Shown here: positions 59,349 to 64,000 of the stretch, piece by piece
How positions within the stretch are numbered: the stretch's first letter is position 1
Layout: each line of letters begins with the position of its first letter
Made by a program: the position numbers and the translations under genes
The notes under the pieces: model-generated
Told to the model about the DNA's origin: nothing
Seen by the model: the letters and a program-made list of their open reading frames with translations, nothing else
Databases searched by the model: none
Source of the DNA: Rhytidiadelphus loreus
Taxonomy: Eukaryota > Streptophyta > Bryopsida > Hypnales > Hylocomiaceae
Direction: 5' to 3'
Assembly (NCBI GenBank): GCA_947034895.1
Contig: OX344762.1
Location: 7,445,501 to 7,509,500, forward strand
Length of the DNA: 64,000 nucleotides

Positions 59349-60114
59349 TACCATCGATCCAAAAGGATAGCATTTTCCACCGACTGAGTAGCGTTTCTTA
59401 TCAAAGTGCTTGAAAGAAACTAGGAAATTAAACGACCGCGACTTGATAACGCCACTCTACAGGCATTGAAAACCTTCGCAAAACACCTTCACCCTGGCTT
59501 CTTTCACGGAAAAATTCGTGTGCTCCTTAGTTTGACTGGCCCAGAGGGAAAAGAAAACAGCAAAACAGCGTCTCACTCGTGGCCTCTTTCAGAATTTCTC
59601 ACCTCGAGCGAGAAAGAAAATGGAACCCTGCCTTGAAATTAATGCCAATCTGCTGATCAAGCTCGCCGATGCAATCCCAAACTGCGCTTGAGCTCGGACC
59701 TGCAGAAATTCCAAAATTCTTGACGAGGTGCATGCTTCCTGCTCGGGGTTTGATCCAAAATGAGCTGACGGTCGCCAACTACGCCGACGACCCGGACGAC
59801 CCAAACGCCGAGATGAAGGGAGTTTCATAATTCAATTCAGGCCTAACTGAAGCCCTCTTTGATATAAATATCATCTGCGTAAGTAAGTAATGTTGCTGCA
59901 GATAAGAAGTGTCCAATGGATGACAAAGAATCTCTTCATGTAAAATAAAAATGTATTTGTTCATCCTTGGAATTTTGTGTAAAAGGGGAGGTCTTGCACA
60001 ATAGTTTGACCTCCAATGAGTGCTTTTGTTTTCTTTAAAGTAGATGATTCACATTGTACCCAAAAGAATGATTTCCGCGGTGACCAACTTGTCTTTATAG
60101 GGTTAACCCTTGAA
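59349..60114. other. Intergenic, no gene seen
   Basis: GC-richer to about 59830, then AT-rich. Open frames around 59589-59828 are on the minus strand and have no recognisable motif. Confidence 0.4.
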
Positions 60115-60257
60115 GGATGCAGCCCCCCATGACCAAGGTACCATAGTCACCAAAATGCTCCAATTATTGGACCAATAGGTGGATTCTTTGTTTCTACAAT
60201 GAACACTGAAGTCATTCATCGGACACTTTGGGTGCCCAAAGTCCTTCAAGGGTTGGA
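60115..60257. repeat. Dispersed repeat R2, copy 2
   Basis: Same orientation as the copy at 44611-44750. It shares 'catgaccaaggta', 'tccaattattgga', 'ttctttgtttctacaatga' and 'gaagtcattcatc', then 'cctt(a/c)(t/a)a(g)ggtt'. Confidence 0.6.
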
Positions 60258-62247
60258 ATGGAATAAAAAGAAGATCATTAGAGATGCATTTATTCAGTTA
60301 AGCTTAAAATGTATTTAAAATCAAGAACTATATGAAAATTTGGTAAAAAATATCCTTCAAGTTTGCAATGTCCTTCACATGTTGAGAAGAAGAAAGTGAA
60401 CTCCTACCATTTTATAATGGTTGTACTAGACGTAAGTATTTGTTCATTGTAGATTTCACAATTGTCTTGGAAGAGATAAGATGAATGATTTTGAAGCTAC
60501 ATAACTTTATTAGAAGGGAAACTCTATACTGTCTAAAGTTTTAATTTAAAAATAATTTAGTATGTGGATTCGAAGGTAGATCCTTTTTTAACCAGGAGAG
60601 GTCATGGATTTCTCTTTTCTAAGAAGAAGTTTTCAATTTGAGCTCCCCCTTTTCAAAAGAAAGACTTTGGGCAATTGATTCATACTAAGTTATAGAAGTT
60701 TTGAAACAATTTTGAGCACTCTTTGATGCCAACAAAGTACTGAAGAAAATCAATACCAAGGATTCTACCAATAAATGTTGTTTTTTTGGCAAAATTTCTC
60801 TTAAATGTCACTTAAATTTACTACTGACTATCATTACATTAGGATAACAAATGAAAAATGTAGATGAAAACATTAAAATCATCAATAAGATGTTACACCC
60901 CTTAAAAGCTTACAAAAGTACCTCTGTGGCACTTCATTTCTAGTGACACCAAAAGTTACAATCTCCTAATACTACATATACCATGCAACTCCAACATCAG
61001 GTGCCAATACTAGTCATTGGGACTCCATTTCTCAATGACTTCCGTCACTAAAGTCCCACATGACATCAGACATGTCATTTGATGACATGTAGGCAAAAAT
61101 TCCATTGATATCCAAGCTTTTAGTGGTGGTAATACTCACCACTAGTGCTAACCGCCCTTGAATGGTATTCAACTCCCCACTAAGTCTAAATAATCTCACT
61201 TCAAGACTTATATTGGGACTCACCTCATGACTCAACGTCACTACCTAGCATAGAGCGGGACACCATCCAACCAGTATGAAGGAGTGCCCCAAAGCACACT
61301 AAGGTGTATGAAGACGGTGGTGAGCCTCCATCATCAATATCACCGCATATGGATACTTTGACTCAATATGGCACTTTTCGGAAGGGAGGAAGGAGATTGC
61401 CCCTCTATAGTATTCTCTATAGGATTTGACAATCTCTCCCTTTTTACGGGTCACTTGGACATCTAAGACACACTTCTCCCTTGGAAGACCACATGATTCC
61501 CATACCTTAGCTTTGGATTCCAAATCCAATGGACAAGCACATTTTCGTTATTTATTCTTTGAGCAAATCATTGTAGACTACTGACTTTTTCTAATGCAAC
61601 AAGTATTGAGCAAGTTATGACCCTGTAATGGTCTAAGTCCTTCAGAGGTGAAGTTCTTTGGACTTTATTGTCCCTTCTATTTGTCCATAACTTCTACCTC
61701 ATAGCTAAGCTCTTCGTGAGCTTTAGCATTCTTGAATCCTTATTTTCTTAGCTTTCCAACAATATGGGGTATGCCCTACTTGAACAAGGCCGTATCCTTC
61801 CAAAAAAAACCCTCTCCCATATCATACACCTTGGATTTGTAGTTGGGACACTTCAACTTTGAGGAGCCATATCATTTGAATTACACCTCAGATCATTGCG
61901 TTTCTTAACATACATGGATGTTCTCTCATTAGCTTTTCAAGTATGTGCGGAATGCCACCCACTTCATCCTGAATAGAGTGCTAGCTATTGTGCTTTGTCT
62001 GCTTGAGACTCTTCAATTCTTTCATTGATATAGTCTTTTTTAAGGCTTGGGAAGTCACCCCAAGGTTCCCCTCACTTACCAAGGTAGCACAAGCATGCAT
62101 GCCTTGTAGTGAGAGTTGTGATAGACAAAATATAACTTTTGTCAAAATTTGGATAAACTTTACTCATATTAGATCTATGATATTATGGATGAAAGTGGTG
62201 GATGGATGTTTGAACATGGATGACTTTGTGCTAATTTTCTTTCATTT
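60258..62247. other. Intergenic, no gene seen
   Basis: No supported gene. Minus-strand open frames at 61032-61241 and 61299-61529 are short, with no recognisable domain. They may be fragments of a decayed transposon. Confidence 0.4.
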
Positions 62248-62694
62248 TTAGATGTTCGTTAAGCCACCAATAAACAAACAAAAATTGAATGTTAGATTTT
62301 GATTCTTGAGGATTAGAAATTCTTTGTCAAGCATCAAAAATAGGTCTATTTTACATAACCTCATTGATTTTTGCAAATCCACACTAAAACATTGGCACAT
62401 GGAATGGTTTATGACATAAATGACAATTATCACCAATTCCAATAGAATGACCATTGACAACTCATGACACCCAAAAAATTCCATAGTAAAAGTAGTAGGA
62501 ACACAACCAATTAGCCTATATTTTGAACCCAAAATCATTATAGAATGATCCATATGAAGATCATCACTTGAACACCCATTATCCATAGTAAAAGTAGTAG
62601 GAACACAACCAATTAGCCTATATTTTGAACCCAAAATCATTATAGAATGATCCATATGAAGATCATCATTTGAACACCCATTAAAAGTGTACAT
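62248..62694 (-). CDS. Hypothetical ORF with internal 34-residue duplication
   Basis: The ATG at 62694 opens 148 codons. The first half holds two copies of a 34-residue unit (DDLHMDHSIMILGSKYRLIG plus CVPTTFTM and the linking residues), produced by a 102-bp tandem DNA duplication that is almost perfect. The rest is hydrophobic and not recognised. It may be a piece of a transposable-element polyprotein. The duplication keeps the frame, but that follows automatically from its length. Confidence 0.25.
   Translation of the reverse strand: MYTFNGCSNDDLHMDHSIMILGSKYRLIGCVPTTFTMDNGCSSDDLHMDHSIMILGSKYRLIGCVPTTFTMEFFGCHELSMVILLELVIIVIYVINHSMCQCFSVDLQKSMRLCKIDLFLMLDKEFLILKNQNLTFNFCLFIGGLTNI
62480..62682. 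repeat. 102-bp tandem duplication
   Basis: Copy 1 is 62480-62581 and copy 2 is 62582-62682, starting 'tccatagtaaaagtagtagg'. They differ at one or two bases, so the event is recent. Confidence 0.95.
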
Positions 62695-63589
62695 TCATGC
62701 CAATTGAAGGTAGAGTATCTAAAACCTTGGTCCTTGAACAAAATATTAACCCCATTACAATCAAAGGGTCAAAACATCCCCATTTCAATGTCCATTCTCC
62801 ATCACAAGTTGGGGTTATTTCATTCCTCTTATGATTTTGATATTCTTGCCTAATGTATCTTCACTAACACTAAATTTACTATAATACATCACTTATGCAA
62901 TTGTAATCAAGCTTTGTCAACCAATAATGGACTTGAGAAAGACAAGCAACAAAAAGACTCATGTTGTCCAACCTATAAGAAATTCTATCTCCATAGCAAA
63001 GACTCAATCACTTCCTAAATAAGTGCCTACTCAAACGTCCTCACATGTATGGTACTAAGGTTGGGATATCCAAATCTGCCATTGCTTCAAAAGTGTCAAC
63101 TTCACTAGATGCAAATCCAATTAATCAACATCTACCTCCACCGAAGAAGTGATTCTAGAATATCTATCCAATTTTTTATATCCTTTATAAATTTTGCATA
63201 GAATATCTAAATGAAACATTTTGGGGTCCATTGAAGTTCTCTTTCAATTACTAACAAGAAAATATAAAAATTTGATGAGTCTAATAGTAGTCAATCCTAT
63301 GATCTAATAGAAAAAGTGTAATTTTTGGATGTCTCTACTTTAGCTTTTGCCAATGAAACCCCACAAAATAACAAATAGTGACACTATCCTCTTTGTTCAT
63401 TTTATCTTGTCTTGCATGGATGGAGATAACACCCCACCTCTCCCTATTGAATAACATTAATCTAGGAGGATCATAAAGTGCCCATCTAAGGGTTGAAAAT
63501 TAATTTGGGGAGGTTAAACTTCTTGAAATATTTTCAGTAAAACTTCCTTGAAAGACAAATGGAATTAGCATTCAACCCACATAACATTC
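62695..63589. other. AT-rich intergenic DNA, no gene seen
   Basis: No supported coding region on either strand, and no repeat pattern clear enough to list. Confidence 0.4.
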
Positions 63590-63932
63590 AATAAGGTAGG
63601 AGGTCCATAAATGAGGCGGGCTCTAAAATAGCCCACCTCCTTAAGTGTACACTATTTGTACATGTTTATTTTTCATAATCTTCAGCAATGTACATGCAAT
63701 GTTCATTTTAGGAGGTGAACCATTTTAGAGCCCTATGCCATTTCAACTTCAGAATTTTATAATTGATATTAGAAAGCTCCAAAAAATATGAAACGACTTG
63801 GGTTGGATGTCAATTTCACTTGTCTTTCAAGGAAAATTTACTCAAAAATATTTCAAGATGTTTCACCTCCCCAAAATTCAATTCCAACCCTTAAATGGTC
63901 CATTTATGGACCTCCTATCTTAGCCTTAACTC
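63590..63932. mobile_element. MITE-like element with 22-bp terminal inverted repeats
   Basis: The left end 'taaggtaggaggtccataaa' plus two bases (near 63591-63612) and the right end 'catttatggacctcctatct' plus two bases (near 63900-63921) are reverse complements at 21 of 22 positions. The 290-bp interior is noncoding. It contains the R1 blocks ('tgtacactatttgtacatg', 'aaagctccaaaa', 'gacttgggttggatgtcaat'). The termini begin and end with TA, so a TA target-site duplication (Stowaway/Mariner-like) is possible but unproven. A diverged relative is at 45169-45805. Confidence 0.75.
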
Positions 63933-64000
63933 TTTAGGGCCTAGCATACCAATTTTGGTTCTTTTAAACTGAATTTTGGGAATTGGAACACTCTCTTGGC

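Noticed and set aside
1..64000. CRISPR arrays, rRNA genes, bacterial operons
   Set aside because: None seen. The tandem repeats here lack regular unique spacers, and gene structure is eukaryotic.

Overview
This window looks like nuclear DNA of a land plant. Genes are split by short GT-AG introns, coding islands are GC-richer than long AT-rich intergenic tracts, and two genes belong to plant families: a DUF4057 protein and a plant kinesin-8. Low gene density and compact introns would suit a bryophyte such as a moss, but that placement is inference. All exon structures were built by hand, by requiring GT-AG borders that keep the reading frame across each junction.

Layout. 1-11 kb is AT-rich and gene-poor, with old repeats and one weak hypothetical ORF. 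11.2-12.0 kb holds tandem repeats. 12.3-15.4 kb is a complete five-exon DUF4057 gene (+). 15.4-19.7 kb is intergenic, with a possible tRNA-derived SINE fragment. 19.7-33.4 kb is the most unusual part: an island of four multi-exon genes. They are a coiled-coil/transposase-like gene (+), two head-to-head paralogues with a shared N-terminal domain and a RING-like zinc finger (- at 24-25.7 kb, + at 28.9-31.1 kb), and a three-exon gene with no recognised domain (-). 33.9-34.1 kb is a 39-bp minisatellite whose period keeps a reading frame open. 34.8-38.2 kb is a seven-exon gene (-) for a membrane-anchored protein with a PAN/apple-like Cys-rich domain. 38.3-49.2 kb is gene-free and contains a 1.1-kb element with long inverted repeats plus dispersed repeats. 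51.1-55.8 kb is a ten-exon kinesin-8 gene (+). 58.6-59.4 kb has a frameshifted chloroplast-transit-peptide-like relic. 60-64 kb is repeat-rich and ends with a MITE-like element.

The DUF4057 protein, the kinesin and the PAN-like protein appear to be ordinary resident genes. The island between 19.7 and 33.4 kb is the best candidate for something undescribed: a transposase-like protein next to two divergent RING-like paralogues and an orphan gene. It may be a multi-gene mobile element or a locus derived from one. No terminal repeats bounding the whole island were found, so mobility is unproven.
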